Assembly: GCA_018658465.1 (NCBI GenBank)
Contig: JABHVE010000036.1
Location: 1-43,733, forward strand
Direction of reading: 5' to 3'
DNA: 43,733 nucleotides
From: Alphaproteobacteria bacterium
GTDB taxonomy: Bacteria > Pseudomonadota > Alphaproteobacteria > UBA2966 > CAIVPW01
This document shows positions 26,677 through 36,298 of the stretch, piece by piece. Both the position numbers and the translations under genes were made by a program. The notes beneath the pieces were generated by a model that was not told where the DNA came from, ran no database searches, and saw only the letters and a program-made list of their open reading frames with translations. Position 1 is the first letter of the stretch. The number at the start of each line of letters is the position of its first letter.

Positions 26677-27567
26677 CTAATTTTCCACCAAGGTTTTTGA
26701 TTGCCACAGGGAAACAATGATCGCGATCCCAAATGTGGTGGTCGACGTGTCTTTGAACAGCGGGCTTTGGTCGTTGGCGGCACCCTTATAGAAGTCAAAA
26801 CGCAACGCCGACAGAATGCGAACGCGCGGGCCAAATCGACGGCTGGCGGAAATTGCCAATTTCGATCCCATGTAGCCGCTTTTTGCCACATAGGCAGACC
26901 GGGTGCCCGTGGCGAAGGCGGTTGGCACCCCATAAAACAGCGATTGCAATTTGGCGTCGGCAAATGCTGCGGATACGCCAATTTTGAACTTGATGTCCGA
27001 GGCCAGAAAATCGTCGTGCTGATAAGCCAGCTCAGGCACCGTGATCAGGCCTTGGTAATCGAAACGACTGCCAAAATTTGTTGAAAATACACCGCGCACC
27101 GGTAGCTCGAATTCAATGCGAACGTCTCCGGCCTGGGCCAATGTGAATTCCAAACGCGGGCCGATTTCCCCCAACCAATCCAAATCCGGCATGCCAGCAC
27201 GGGCGCGGTTATTGGCGGAGTCCACATCAAAGGCCGCCGACAGACTGATATCGATTTCCGCCCGATCGGATTTGAACAGGCGGCCCCGCAACAAGCCCTT
27301 GTCGTCGGACCGGATCACCTCGCCACGGTAGGCGAAGTACGGCAACGGCAGAATTTCGAAGGTTGTTTGATCCGCCGCCGGATAGGTCGGCAGAATCCCA
27401 ACCCCCACCAATGCGCCAATTTCCCACAAGGGCAGGGGGTGCTGATCGGCGTGAGCCACCGACGAGAACCCAACGGCAAGAACAAGCCCAAGGAACCACC
27501 CGCCGACACCCACAAACTTTGCTGGAAAATCTGGAAATTGCACCGTCGGGTTATACATCGAATTCAT
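26677..27567 (-). CDS. MipA/OmpV-family outer membrane protein
   Basis: The product is about 296 residues from the ATG at 27567; an in-frame TTG lies at 27579. A signal peptide ends near AHADQ. The mature protein starts with WEIGALVGVGILPTYPAADQ, the family opening, and continues as alternating beta strands with aromatic girdles (ILPLPYFAYRGEVIRSD, RFDYQGLITVPELAYQ). The C-terminus of the barrel ends in a hydrophobic strand. MipA/OmpV proteins are outer-membrane barrels linked to murein enzyme scaffolding or small-molecule uptake. It is convergent with glpX (nine bases apart) and divergent from the GDH gene. Confidence 0.85.
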   Translation of the reverse strand: MNSMYNPTVQFPDFPAKFVGVGGWFLGLVLAVGFSSVAHADQHPLPLWEIGALVGVGILPTYPAADQTTFEILPLPYFAYRGEVIRSDDKGLLRGRLFKSDRAEIDISLSAAFDVDSANNRARAGMPDLDWLGEIGPRLEFTLAQAGDVRIEFELPVRGVFSTNFGSRFDYQGLITVPELAYQHDDFLASDIKFKIGVSAAFADAKLQSLFYGVPTAFATGTRSAYVAKSGYMGSKLAISASRRFGPRVRILSALRFDFYKGAANDQSPLFKDTSTTTFGIAIIVSLWQSKTLVEN

Positions 27568-27684
27568 GGCCGCAGCCAAAGCGTCCCAATGGTCTTTGAT
27601 CTTTTGTTAACCATACGCCGCGCATTGTTTCGTTGAATCCCAAGGCCGTGGCCCAGCCGCGGCGCTGTCCCCGGGGGGACGCCC

Positions 27685-30600
27685 ATGGCTCGCCAATCCC
27701 GCACGCCGACCGAAGCACACATCGACAAGATTGTAGGCCATTTAAGAAATCGATCGACCAAGGCCCAGGTGGGACCTTTGGAGCGATTTGTCCGACTGAT
27801 GTACGCCCGGGCCAGCGCCCAGGATTTATTGGAAGCCGAAGTCGACGATTTGTACGGCGCCGCTGTGGGCTTGTGGAAATTTTCCGAGGTCCGCAAACCT
27901 GGAAAAATTGGGTTGCGGGTGTTCACCCCTGAAATGAAAAAAGACGGCTGGGCAGTGCCCAGAACGGTGGTCGAATTGGTCACCGAAGATCAGCCATTCT
28001 TGGTCGATTCCGTCGCCGCACGTCTGGCCAGTGCCGGACATTCTGTGTTGTTCCGGGTGCACCCAGCCATGGACGTGTTGCGCGGCCGCGACGGCAAGCG
28101 GCGGGATTTGTTGGACCAGCAATCCCACACCCCGGGCAAAATCCGCGAAGCCGTTTTGCACCTGGAAATCCAAGGGGTGGTAACCCCCGCCCGCGTCAAA
28201 GAAATCACCGGCCTGATCCGCGAGGTGGTCGCCGACATCCGCAGTGCGGTGGAAGATTGGCGTCCCATGCTGGACGTGCTGGACAGCACAATCGATGAAA
28301 TCAAGCGGTCACCGCCGCCCTTGGGCGAAGAAGGCGTATCAGAGTCCATCGCCTTTTTGGAATGGATGCGCGACGGACACTTCACCTTTTTGGGCTGCCG
28401 GGAATACGCCTATTCGTTCAAAAAAGGCTCGGAGGCCTTTAAAGCCACCGAAAAAATGGGGCTGGGGATTTTGCGCGATCCCAAGGTGCATGTTCTAGCC
28501 GGAGCCACAGGGCTGGCTGCGGTTTCCGAAGAAGTGCGCGAATTTTTATCCCGGCCGGAATTGTTGATTGTCACCAAAACCAAGGCGCGATCCCGGGTTC
28601 ACCGGATCGTCCCCATGGATTACATCGGCGTCAAACGCTACGGAAAAAATGGCCAAGTCATTGGCGAAATGCGGTTTGTCGGCCTGTTCACCGCCACTGC
28701 CTATAACCGCACCGTAGAGACCATCCCTCTGTTACGCAGCAAGGTCGCCCACACCATTCGCCGGGCCGGATTTGCCCCGGAAAGCCACGACGCCAATGCC
28801 TTGCTTTATGTGTTGGACACCTTCCCCCGGGACGAGCTGTTCCAGGTTTCTGACGACTATTTGTTCCACACCGCCTTGGGCATTCTGGATCTGCGCCAAC
28901 GGCCGCGCATCCGCGCCTTTCCCCGGTTGGATCGGTTCGAACGGTTTGCCTCGGTGCTGGTTTATGTGCCCCGGGAATTGCACACCACGGCCTTGCGCGA
29001 ACGCCTGGGCGGCATATTGGAAGAAGCCGTCAACGGCGAAGTGTCGATCGATTACACCCAAATCAGCGACGACCCCCTGGCCCGGATCCATTACATTTTG
29101 CGTACCAAACCGGGGACCGGAATTGATCCCGATCCGGTGATCTTGCAGCAAAAATTGACCCAAGCCGCCCGCCGTTGGGAAGACGGTTTGGCCGACGCCT
29201 TGGCGGAACAATGGGGCGACGGCGAAGGCGCGCGTCTTGCCGCCCGGTACGACGCCACAAGCTTCTCGGCCGGATACAAGGACATGTTCACGGCCGAAGA
29301 AGCCCTGAACGACATCACAAAAATGGAAAGCCTGACCGGCGCCGACGACATGGCGATGATCCTGTATCGGCCCGGCGATGCCGCCGCCAGTTCGTTCCGA
29401 TTGAAAGTATTCAACCCTGGCACCGCCGTGGATTTGTCAGACATGCTGCCCATGCTTGAACACATGGGTCTGAAGGTCATCGACGAGCGCCCCCATCGGG
29501 TGTCGCCAAAGAGCGGCGCAATCCCGGTGGTTTGGGTCCAGGATTTGGGCGTTGCCGACCCCGATGGCAAAGCTTTGGATTTGTCCAAATTCCGCAACCA
29601 GTTCCGCGAAACTTTCGCCCGGGCTTCCCAGGGCCAAATTGAGAGCGATGGCTTCAACCGGCTGGTTTTGGCGGCAGGCCTGCAGTGGCGGCAGGTGGTG
29701 GTCATCCGCGCCATTTGCAAATACCTGCGCCAAGCCGCCATCGCCTTTAGCCAGGAATACATGGAAGGAACCCTGGCGCGGAACCCCGCCATCACCGCGC
29801 TGCTAGTGGATCTGTTCGAAGCACGGTTTGACCCGGCAGTGGGCAAAGACCGGGCAAAGCGCGTCAAATCCATTGAACGGCGCATCACCAAACGCCTGGA
29901 TCAGGTGCAAAACCTGGATGAAGACCGCATTTTGCGGCGCTATTTGAACGTCATCCAAGCCACCTTGCGAACCAATTTTTATCAGTCGGCTGAAGACGGC
30001 GGTCCGAAATCCTATGTGTCGTTCAAAATCAGCAGCGGCGAGGTGGATGAATTGCCCCTGCCCCGGCCCCATGTGGAGATTTTTGTGTACAGCCCGCGCA
30101 TGGAAGGAGTCCATTTGCGCGGCGGCCGGGTATCCCGTGGCGGCATCCGCTGGTCAGACCGCCGGGAAGATTTCCGCACCGAAATTTTGGGGCTAATGAA
30201 GGCCCAAATGGTCAAAAACGCGGTGATCGTGCCCATCGGTGCCAAGGGCGGGTTCGTGGTCAAACGCCCGCCAACCACCGGCGGCCGCGAAGCTTTTCTG
30301 GCCGAAGGCATTGCCTGTTACCAATTGCTGATGCGCGGCCTGTTGGACGTTACCGACAACCAGGGTGCCCGTGGCGCTAAGGCCCCGGCCCAAGTCACCC
30401 GTCACGACGGCGACGACACATACTTGGTGGTGGCCGCCGACAAGGGCACCGCAACATTTTCCGACATCGCCAACGCCATGTCGCGGTCCTACGGGTTTTG
30501 GCTGGATGACGCCTTCGCCTCGGGCGGCTCCGTCGGCTATGACCACAAAAAGATGGGCATTACCGCCAGGGGTGCTTGGGAATCGGTCAAACGCCATTTC

Positions 30601-32535
30601 CGCGAAATTGGCCTGGACACTCAGCGCGAAGATTTCACCGTGGTGGGCATCGGCGATATGGCCGGGGACGTATTCGGCAACGGCATGATGCTGTCGAAAC
30701 ACATCCGCCTGTTGGGGGCGTTCAACCACATCCATATTTTTGTCGATCCCGACCCGGCAAACCCGGCCAAAACCCTGACCGAGCGCAAGCGGTTGTTCCG
30801 CATGCCGCGATCGGCGTGGACCGATTATGACACCGCGCTGATTTCCAAAGGCGGCGGAGTGTTCGAGCGGGCCGCCAAATCCATTCCCATATCGCCGCAA
30901 ATGAAAAAGGCCTTCGGCATTACTGCGTCGGCCATGGCCCCCAACGATTTGATCCGCGCCATGCTGGGTGCAAGCGTGGACTTGTTATGGATCGGTGGCA
31001 TCGGCACCTATGTGAAAGCCAGCGACGAACGGGACGCCGAAGTGGGCGACCGGGCCAACGACGCGCTACGCCTGAACGGTGTGGATTTGCGCTGCAAGGT
31101 GGTGGGCGAGGGCGGCAATCTGGGCTTCACCCAGCGCGGCCGTATCGAATTCGCCGAAGCCGGTGGCCGCATCAATACCGACGCCGTGGACAATTCCGCC
31201 GGGGTCGATTGCTCGGATCACGAGGTCAATATCAAGATCCTGTTCGGCCAGATCATGGCCAAGGGCGATTTGACCATGGCCCAGCGCGACAAAGTGTTGG
31301 CGTCAATGACCGATGAAGTCGCCGATTTGGTGCTGCGCGATAACTATCTGCAATCCCAAACCATTACCGCCATGGAATTGCGGGCTCCGGCGTTGCTGGA
31401 ACCCCAAGCCCGGTTCATGCGCGAACTGGAACGGGATGGGCGTCTGGATCGCGAATTGGAATTTCTGCCCGACGACGAAGTGATTGCCGAGCGGGCGGCC
31501 GCCGTCGCCGGACTGTTCCGACCGGAAATTTCGGTGGTCATGGCCTATGCCAAAAACACCCTGTACGAAGCGTTGTTGGAAAGCGATCTGCCGGAACAGC
31601 CGTATTTGGCGGGTGTTCTGCGGGATTATTTCCCCACCCCCATGCGCAAAAAATATGACGGCGCCATCAAGGCCCATCGCCTGCGTCGGGAAATTGTCGC
31701 CACTGCGGTCAGTAACGGCATGGTCAATCGGGTGGGTGCCACGTTCGTTAGCCAAATTTCTCAGGAAGGCGGCTTCACCGAGGCCGCCATCGCCCGGGCA
31801 TATTCCGTGGTTGTTGAAGCCTTCGCCTTGGAGGATTTGTGGGCCGGGGTCGAAGCCCTGGACAACAAGGTGCCGGCGGAATTGCAGACCACAATGCTGC
31901 TAGAAGCCGCCGATCTTGCCTACAACATGACTCTTTGGTTTCTCAACAACGAGGCTCAACCCATCGCCATCGGCCCCACCATCAAGGCCTATCGCCCGGG
32001 GATCGCCGAATTGGAGGCGGGCCTGGACGCAATGCTGTCGGATCTGGAAGCCGACGCCTATGACAAGCGCCTGGACTCCTACACCGCAGGCGGTGCGCCG
32101 ACAGAAATTGCCAAGCGTGTCGCAGGGTTGGCGGCCATGCGGTCGGCCTGTCACATTGTCTTCGCCGCCAATGCCGCCAAACGCCCGGTGCGCGAGGTGG
32201 GCGAGGTCTTCTTTGGGGTCGGGGCCTTGTTGGGGTTGGATTGGCTGCGCTGGGCGGCTGAACAAACAACGTCAGACACCCATTGGCAGCGCATGGCCGT
32301 GGCCGCCATCGTCGACGATTTTTATGGCCAGCAGCGGGCACTGGTCACCCGCGCCCTACGCACCGGCACACCCACCTCGGCGAAGAAGGCCATCGAGGCG
32401 TGGGCAGAGGAAAACCGCACAGAGGTGGAGCGCACCAGCACCATGATCAGCGAATTTCGCGCTACCGGGGCCGTCGACATCGCCCGCTTGGCCTTGGCCA
32501 ACCGCATTGTCCGGAGCATGCTAACCGCCCGATAA
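27685..32535 (+). CDS. NAD-specific glutamate dehydrogenase, large (GDH180-type)
   Basis: This 1616-residue protein is of the large bacterial NAD-GDH class, about 180 kDa, which deaminates glutamate to 2-oxoglutarate and ammonia. An N-terminal regulatory part with ACT-like segments (VTEDQPFLVDSVAARLA near residue 105) covers about the first 650 residues. The catalytic region begins near 700. GGRVSRGGIRWSDR lies near 812, the substrate-binding Lys in GAKGGFVVKRP near 851-858, and the NAD-binding GIGDMAGDVFGNGM near 988. A helical C-terminal domain completes it. GGGGGGAC just upstream supports the ATG at 27685. It stands alone as a transcription unit. Confidence 0.96.
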   Translation: MARQSRTPTEAHIDKIVGHLRNRSTKAQVGPLERFVRLMYARASAQDLLEAEVDDLYGAAVGLWKFSEVRKPGKIGLRVFTPEMKKDGWAVPRTVVELVTEDQPFLVDSVAARLASAGHSVLFRVHPAMDVLRGRDGKRRDLLDQQSHTPGKIREAVLHLEIQGVVTPARVKEITGLIREVVADIRSAVEDWRPMLDVLDSTIDEIKRSPPPLGEEGVSESIAFLEWMRDGHFTFLGCREYAYSFKKGSEAFKATEKMGLGILRDPKVHVLAGATGLAAVSEEVREFLSRPELLIVTKTKARSRVHRIVPMDYIGVKRYGKNGQVIGEMRFVGLFTATAYNRTVETIPLLRSKVAHTIRRAGFAPESHDANALLYVLDTFPRDELFQVSDDYLFHTALGILDLRQRPRIRAFPRLDRFERFASVLVYVPRELHTTALRERLGGILEEAVNGEVSIDYTQISDDPLARIHYILRTKPGTGIDPDPVILQQKLTQAARRWEDGLADALAEQWGDGEGARLAARYDATSFSAGYKDMFTAEEALNDITKMESLTGADDMAMILYRPGDAAASSFRLKVFNPGTAVDLSDMLPMLEHMGLKVIDERPHRVSPKSGAIPVVWVQDLGVADPDGKALDLSKFRNQFRETFARASQGQIESDGFNRLVLAAGLQWRQVVVIRAICKYLRQAAIAFSQEYMEGTLARNPAITALLVDLFEARFDPAVGKDRAKRVKSIERRITKRLDQVQNLDEDRILRRYLNVIQATLRTNFYQSAEDGGPKSYVSFKISSGEVDELPLPRPHVEIFVYSPRMEGVHLRGGRVSRGGIRWSDRREDFRTEILGLMKAQMVKNAVIVPIGAKGGFVVKRPPTTGGREAFLAEGIACYQLLMRGLLDVTDNQGARGAKAPAQVTRHDGDDTYLVVAADKGTATFSDIANAMSRSYGFWLDDAFASGGSVGYDHKKMGITARGAWESVKRHFREIGLDTQREDFTVVGIGDMAGDVFGNGMMLSKHIRLLGAFNHIHIFVDPDPANPAKTLTERKRLFRMPRSAWTDYDTALISKGGGVFERAAKSIPISPQMKKAFGITASAMAPNDLIRAMLGASVDLLWIGGIGTYVKASDERDAEVGDRANDALRLNGVDLRCKVVGEGGNLGFTQRGRIEFAEAGGRINTDAVDNSAGVDCSDHEVNIKILFGQIMAKGDLTMAQRDKVLASMTDEVADLVLRDNYLQSQTITAMELRAPALLEPQARFMRELERDGRLDRELEFLPDDEVIAERAAAVAGLFRPEISVVMAYAKNTLYEALLESDLPEQPYLAGVLRDYFPTPMRKKYDGAIKAHRLRREIVATAVSNGMVNRVGATFVSQISQEGGFTEAAIARAYSVVVEAFALEDLWAGVEALDNKVPAELQTTMLLEAADLAYNMTLWFLNNEAQPIAIGPTIKAYRPGIAELEAGLDAMLSDLEADAYDKRLDSYTAGGAPTEIAKRVAGLAAMRSACHIVFAANAAKRPVREVGEVFFGVGALLGLDWLRWAAEQTTSDTHWQRMAVAAIVDDFYGQQRALVTRALRTGTPTSAKKAIEAWAEENRTEVERTSTMISEFRATGAVDIARLALANRIVRSMLTAR

Positions 32536-32673
32536 ATCGCTCTGGGCGGCCCATTTAGGGGTTAGGGGGGGGGTAATTTAGCCTTGGAGTACCCATATAC
32601 GGGGTTGGCTCCGCTAATTCGCATGTCTTTGATTCACACAGAACGCCTTTGAAACGGCGGGAAGGGAAGAAGT

Positions 32674-33597
32674 ATGGACGTTACATCAGCATTTGTTTTG
32701 GCGTTTGTTGTTTTCGCAGTTGTCTTGGTCTTTTCCGGGGCCAAATCGGTCAAACAGGGCTGGGAATTCACAGTCGAGCGTTTTGGCCGGTACACCCGGA
32801 CTTTGCGCCCCGGATTCCATTTGATCGTGCCATTTATCGACCGCATCGGCGCCAAAATGAACATGATGGAAAACGTTCTGGACGTGCCGCCCCAAGATGT
32901 GATCACCAAGGACAACGCCATGATCCGGGCGAATGGGGTGCTGTTTTTCCAGGTGCTGGATTCCGCCAAAGCGGCCTATGAGGTCAATAATTTACAGCGG
33001 GCCACCCTGAATTTGGCCCTGACCAACATTCGTACGGTCATGGGGTCCATGGATTTGGACCAATTGCTGTCCCAGCGCGAAGTGATCAATGCCCAACTGT
33101 TGTCGGTGATCGATGAAGCCACCCGTCCGTGGGGGGTCAAAGTCACCCGCGTGGAAATCAAGGACATCGAGCCACCCCGGGATTTGGTGGACGCGATGGC
33201 CCGGCAAATGAAGGCAGAACGGGAGAAACGCGCCAATATTTTGGAAGCCGAAGGGTTCCGCCAAGCGGAAATTCTGAAAGCCGAGGGCGAAAAACAAGCG
33301 GTGATCTTGGATGCCGAGGGCGCGCGCGAAGCCGCGTTCCGCGCCGCCGAGGCCCGGGAGCGTGAAGCCGAGGCCGAGGCCAACGCAACACAAATGGTTT
33401 CAAACGCCATCGCATCTGGGGACATTCAGGCGATAAACTATTTTGTCGCGTTGAAGTATGTGGAGGCTTTGGGGCAGTTCGCTACCAGCCCCAATCAGAA
33501 AACCATGTTTTTGCCCATGGAGGCGACTGGGGTGATGGCAGCCATTGGCGGTATCGCCGAAATTGCCAAGGAATCTTTGGCAAAGGATCCGTCATGA
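32674..33597 (+). CDS. qmcA: SPFH/Band 7 family membrane protein (QmcA-like)
   Basis: This 307-residue protein has one N-terminal membrane helix (about residues 5-22) and a Band 7 domain beginning VKQGWEFTVERFGRYTRTLRPGFH. It includes the family segments DVPPQDVITKDNAMIRANG and NIRTVMGSMDLDQLLSQRE. A Glu/Ala-rich coiled coil follows (about 170-235). Such stomatin-like proteins form oligomeric rings in membrane microdomains. A GGGAAG site precedes the ATG. The stop overlaps the NfeD start, and SPFH plus NfeD partners are a well-known conserved pair. Confidence 0.93.
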   Translation: MDVTSAFVLAFVVFAVVLVFSGAKSVKQGWEFTVERFGRYTRTLRPGFHLIVPFIDRIGAKMNMMENVLDVPPQDVITKDNAMIRANGVLFFQVLDSAKAAYEVNNLQRATLNLALTNIRTVMGSMDLDQLLSQREVINAQLLSVIDEATRPWGVKVTRVEIKDIEPPRDLVDAMARQMKAEREKRANILEAEGFRQAEILKAEGEKQAVILDAEGAREAAFRAAEAREREAEAEANATQMVSNAIASGDIQAINYFVALKYVEALGQFATSPNQKTMFLPMEATGVMAAIGGIAEIAKESLAKDPS

Positions 33598-34034
33598 TCG
33601 CATTGACCGATCTGGTGTTCTGGCACTGGTGGATTTTGGCCGCCGTACTGGTGGGCCTGGAAATGGTGGTGCCCACCACCTTGCTGTTGTGGCCCGGGTT
33701 GGCCGCAGCCGCGACCGGGTTGGTCCTATTGCTGGTGCCGGGCATGGAATGGCAGCCCCAAGTTTTTGTGTTCGCCATTCTGTCGGTCATCGCCGTGGCC
33801 TTGGCCCGGGTGTATTACCGCATGCGCCCCCAGGCCACCGAAGACAGCGGCCTAAATCGCCGGGCAGACCGGTATATCAACCAACAATTCACCTTGGACG
33901 CCCCCATTGTGAATGGCCAAGGAAAGCTGAAAGTGGACGACACCACCTGGCGGATCACCGGCAATGACATGGCGGCTGGGGCCCGGGTGCGGGTGACGTC
34001 TGTGGATGGGGATGTTCTGCGCGTTGAAGGCTGA
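33594..34034 (+). CDS. NfeD-family membrane protein
   Basis: This 146-residue protein is the short NfeD type. Two or three membrane helices lie in residues 8-72 (WHWWILAAVLVGLEMVVPTTLLLWPGLAAAATGLVLLL), then a C-terminal OB-fold-like domain (ANGQGKLKVDDTTWRI-type segment, VTSVDGDVLRVEG end). It probably works with the SPFH protein encoded just upstream, whose stop it overlaps by an ATGA. The long form with a serine protease domain is absent here. Confidence 0.92.
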   Translation: MIALTDLVFWHWWILAAVLVGLEMVVPTTLLLWPGLAAAATGLVLLLVPGMEWQPQVFVFAILSVIAVALARVYYRMRPQATEDSGLNRRADRYINQQFTLDAPIVNGQGKLKVDDTTWRITGNDMAAGARVRVTSVDGDVLRVEG

Positions 34035-34112
34035 ACCCCCGCACATTTCATTGGTTGCGCCGGGGTCTGTAACCCTTCAACATATGCGAGAACTTCGGTA
34101 TGAGGGGGGCTC

Positions 34113-34568
34113 ATGACCAAAACCTTTTTCGCCGCCGCCACGGCCGTCGCCACATTGGCTGTGGGGCTGATGTTCGCCAGCGCGGCCATGGCCCAGGGCA
34201 CCGCTGTTGGCACATGGGTCACCGAAGGCGGCCAATCCCGCATCGAAATTTTCGATTGCGACGGCCTGGTGTGCGGCACCATTGTTTGGCTGGAAGAACC
34301 CAACGAAGAAGACGGCACCCCCAAGATTGATGACGAAAACCCCGATGAAGCGTTGAAAACCCGTCCGTTGATGGGCCTGCAAATGCTTGAAGGGTTCAGC
34401 GCCAGCGGCCCCACTGCATGGGGTGGCGGCACCATTTATGACCCGGAAAGCGGCAAAACGTATTCCAGCACAATGGAGCTGGGGGACGACAACACCATCG
34501 AAGTGCGCGGATACGTGCTGTTGCCGATCTTTGGTCGATCCCAAACCTGGACCCGGTACACGCCCTAA
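34113..34568 (+). CDS. DUF2147-domain secreted protein
   Basis: This 151-residue protein has a signal peptide ending at about residue 27 (ASAAMAQG) and then the DUF2147 pattern: VGTWVTEGGQSRIEIFDCDGLVCGTIVWLEEP, LMGLQMLEGF and GGGTIYDPESGKTYSSTMEL, ending GRSQTWTRYTP. Two cysteines in DCDGLVCG could form a disulfide. The fold is a lipocalin-like barrel, and the function is not known. GAGGGGGG precedes the ATG at 34113. It follows the SPFH-NfeD pair by about 80 bp. Confidence 0.92.
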   Translation: MTKTFFAAATAVATLAVGLMFASAAMAQGTAVGTWVTEGGQSRIEIFDCDGLVCGTIVWLEEPNEEDGTPKIDDENPDEALKTRPLMGLQMLEGFSASGPTAWGGGTIYDPESGKTYSSTMELGDDNTIEVRGYVLLPIFGRSQTWTRYTP

Positions 34569-34586
34569 CTTAGAATTTGGTCCGAA

Positions 34587-35867
34587 ATGACGGACCAAAA
34601 ACCATCCTCCACCCGGGGATTAATTGGCTGGGCCCTGTTCGATTGGGCCAATTCGCCGTTCACCACCTTGATCGTCACCTTCGTTTTTTCCGTTTATTTC
34701 AGCCTGGGCATCGTCGGCGACGAAATCCGCGGCACCCAATTGTGGGGCAACGCGGTCAGCATCAGCGCCCTGATTATCGCCGTGCTGGCGCCCATTTTGG
34801 GGGCAATCGCCGATTCTGGTGGCCCACGAAAGCCATGGCTGTTGGGGTTCACCGCCCTGTGCGTGGTGGGGTCCGCCATGCTGTGGGGGGCGGGGCCGGA
34901 AGAACGCTTCATCGCCTGGGCGCTGATCTGGTTTGTCATTGCCAATATTGGCTTTGAATTCGGCGTGGTGTTCAACAACGCCATGCTGCCCGATCTGGTG
35001 CCCCACAGCCGCCTGGGACGGTGGTCTGGTTGGGCTTGGGGCCTCGGTTATATCGGTGGCCTGGGGGCCATCGTTGTCGCCCTGGTGGCGTTCGTCCAAG
35101 CCGACCAGCCCCTGTTCGGCCTGGACAAAGACGCCCAAGAACATGTGCGGATCGTGGGGCCCTTGGCCGCCGTGTGGTTGGCGGTGTTTGTCATTCCAAT
35201 GTTTTTGTGGACCCCCGACCGACCGCGCACCGGCACACCGTTGGCCGGGCAAATTTCAGGGGGATTGCGATCCCTTTCCAACACCCTTGGCCACCTGCGA
35301 TCCCAGAGCAACATCGTGCGATTCTTGATTGCCCGCATGCTGTACACCGACGGCCTAATTACGGTGTTTGCCATGGGTGGTCTGTTCGCCGCCGGCACAT
35401 TCGGCATGGAGATCGAACAGGTTTTGATCTTTGGCATTGTTCTGAATTTGACCGCCGGGCTGGGTGCCGCCGGGTTCGGTTGGATCGATGATTGGATCGG
35501 CGCAAAACGCACATTGCTGATTGCGGTGGCGGGATTGTTGATCTCCGCATCCGGTGCGGTATTCGCACCGACCACCACCTGGTTTTGGATTTTTGGATCA
35601 GCCCTGGGGATTTTCGTCGGTCCGGCCCAGGCCGCCAGCCGGTCAATGATGGCGCGCCTGTCCCCCGCCGCCCATCGCACCGAATTTTTTGGGATCTATG
35701 CCCTGACCGGCAAAGCCACCGCCTTCATGGGCCCGGCATTGGTGGCAGCGATCACCGCCGCGACCGACAGCCAGCGCCTGGGCCTGTCCATCACATTGGC
35801 GTTCTTTTTGGTCGGCGGCGTGCTATTGCTGGGGGTGCGCGAAGATGTGGAAACGCCAAAGGTATGA
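34587..35867 (+). CDS. MFS permease of the UMF1/Atg22-like family
   Basis: This 426-residue protein has about twelve membrane helices. It begins GWALFDWANSPFTTLIVTFVFSVYF, the strong signature of the UMF1 (Atg22-like) MFS branch, followed by APILGAIADSGGPRKPWL and a conserved NNAMLPDLVPHSRLGRWSGWAWGLGYIGG loop. Yeast Atg22 exports amino acids from vacuoles, but bacterial substrates are unproven. The start lies 18 bases after the DUF2147 stop, so they may share a transcript. Confidence 0.9.
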   Translation: MTDQKPSSTRGLIGWALFDWANSPFTTLIVTFVFSVYFSLGIVGDEIRGTQLWGNAVSISALIIAVLAPILGAIADSGGPRKPWLLGFTALCVVGSAMLWGAGPEERFIAWALIWFVIANIGFEFGVVFNNAMLPDLVPHSRLGRWSGWAWGLGYIGGLGAIVVALVAFVQADQPLFGLDKDAQEHVRIVGPLAAVWLAVFVIPMFLWTPDRPRTGTPLAGQISGGLRSLSNTLGHLRSQSNIVRFLIARMLYTDGLITVFAMGGLFAAGTFGMEIEQVLIFGIVLNLTAGLGAAGFGWIDDWIGAKRTLLIAVAGLLISASGAVFAPTTTWFWIFGSALGIFVGPAQAASRSMMARLSPAAHRTEFFGIYALTGKATAFMGPALVAAITAATDSQRLGLSITLAFFLVGGVLLLGVREDVETPKV

Positions 35868-35913
35868 GGCGGCGTTAACACTTTATTATCCATAATCGCT
35901 GAGGCTTGGGGCC

Positions 35914-36108
35914 ATGGTGGATCGACCCCCCACAGAAAAAGAATTGGCAGAAATCCTGGCCAAATTCCGCCGCGTCGGGCGGAGCCAGATCATGTCGGGT
36001 GGGGCGGTAAATAAGCTGGCCAACGAATTCGACCTGGACGAAAAAGAGGCTGAGGCTGCCGATTCCGGGTCTGAAAAGCCTCCGGCTCCAGACCCGAAGG
36101 GTTCATAA
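35914..36108 (+). CDS. Small acidic protein of unknown function
   Basis: This 64-residue hydrophilic protein has a helical first half (TEKELAEILAKFRRVG) and a Glu/Asp/Pro-rich tail. It has no signal peptide or membrane segment. I do not recognise it. Codon use fits the neighbours, and the start is 46 bp after the MFS permease. Its last third of DNA forms a strong hairpin at 36066-36096. The stop codon lies two bases before a 197-bp inverted-repeat element. Confidence 0.6.
   Translation: MVDRPPTEKELAEILAKFRRVGRSQIMSGGAVNKLANEFDLDEKEAEAADSGSEKPPAPDPKGS
36066..36096. other. Strong hairpin inside the 3' end of the small gene
   Basis: CGGGTCTG (36066-36073) pairs with CAGACCCG (36089-36096), and inside it AGCC pairs with GGCT around a TCC loop. 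No T-run follows on either strand. It could pause ribosomes, protect the RNA 3' end, or be chance in GC-rich code. Confidence 0.45.
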
Positions 36109-36119
36109 AATTTGCCGAT

Positions 36120-36156
36120 CAGATTCACGTGGCCGAAAAAAACCGGCCACGATCTG
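36120..36156 (+). repeat. Palindromic repeat unit U7
   Basis: CAGAT, TCA, CGTGGCCG, an A-rich loop, CGGCCACG, ATCTG. The stem is a perfect eight pairs but differs in sequence from U2 and U6 at both partners, which is compensatory change. Confidence 0.8.
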
Positions 36157-36263
36157 CTCGCGCGACTAATTTCTCACCCTTACGGAGCCCCAAGAGCCGA
36201 CCGCCAAGTTCTGCCCACGTGAATCTGATCGGCAGGAGTAGCGTGAAGAACTGGTCGCGCGAA

Positions 36264-36298
36264 CAGATCGTGGCGTGACTTCACGCCACGTAAAGCTG
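36264..36298 (-). repeat. Palindromic repeat unit U8
   Basis: CAGAT, CGTGGCGTGA, two-base loop CT, TCACGCCACG, TAA, AGCTG. The ten-pair stem is perfect. The bulge sits on the 3' side as in U1 and U2, but the last five bases are AGCTG instead of ATCTG. Confidence 0.75.

Noticed and set aside
26660-26700. Terminator between glpX and the MipA/OmpV gene
   Set aside because: A four-pair TAGG/CCTA stem followed by TTTT is present, but it is too weak to support a call.
34030-34080. Hairpin between the NfeD and DUF2147 genes
   Set aside because: ACCCC and GGGGT can pair, but the stem is interrupted by an uneven bulge, the loop is long and no T-run follows.
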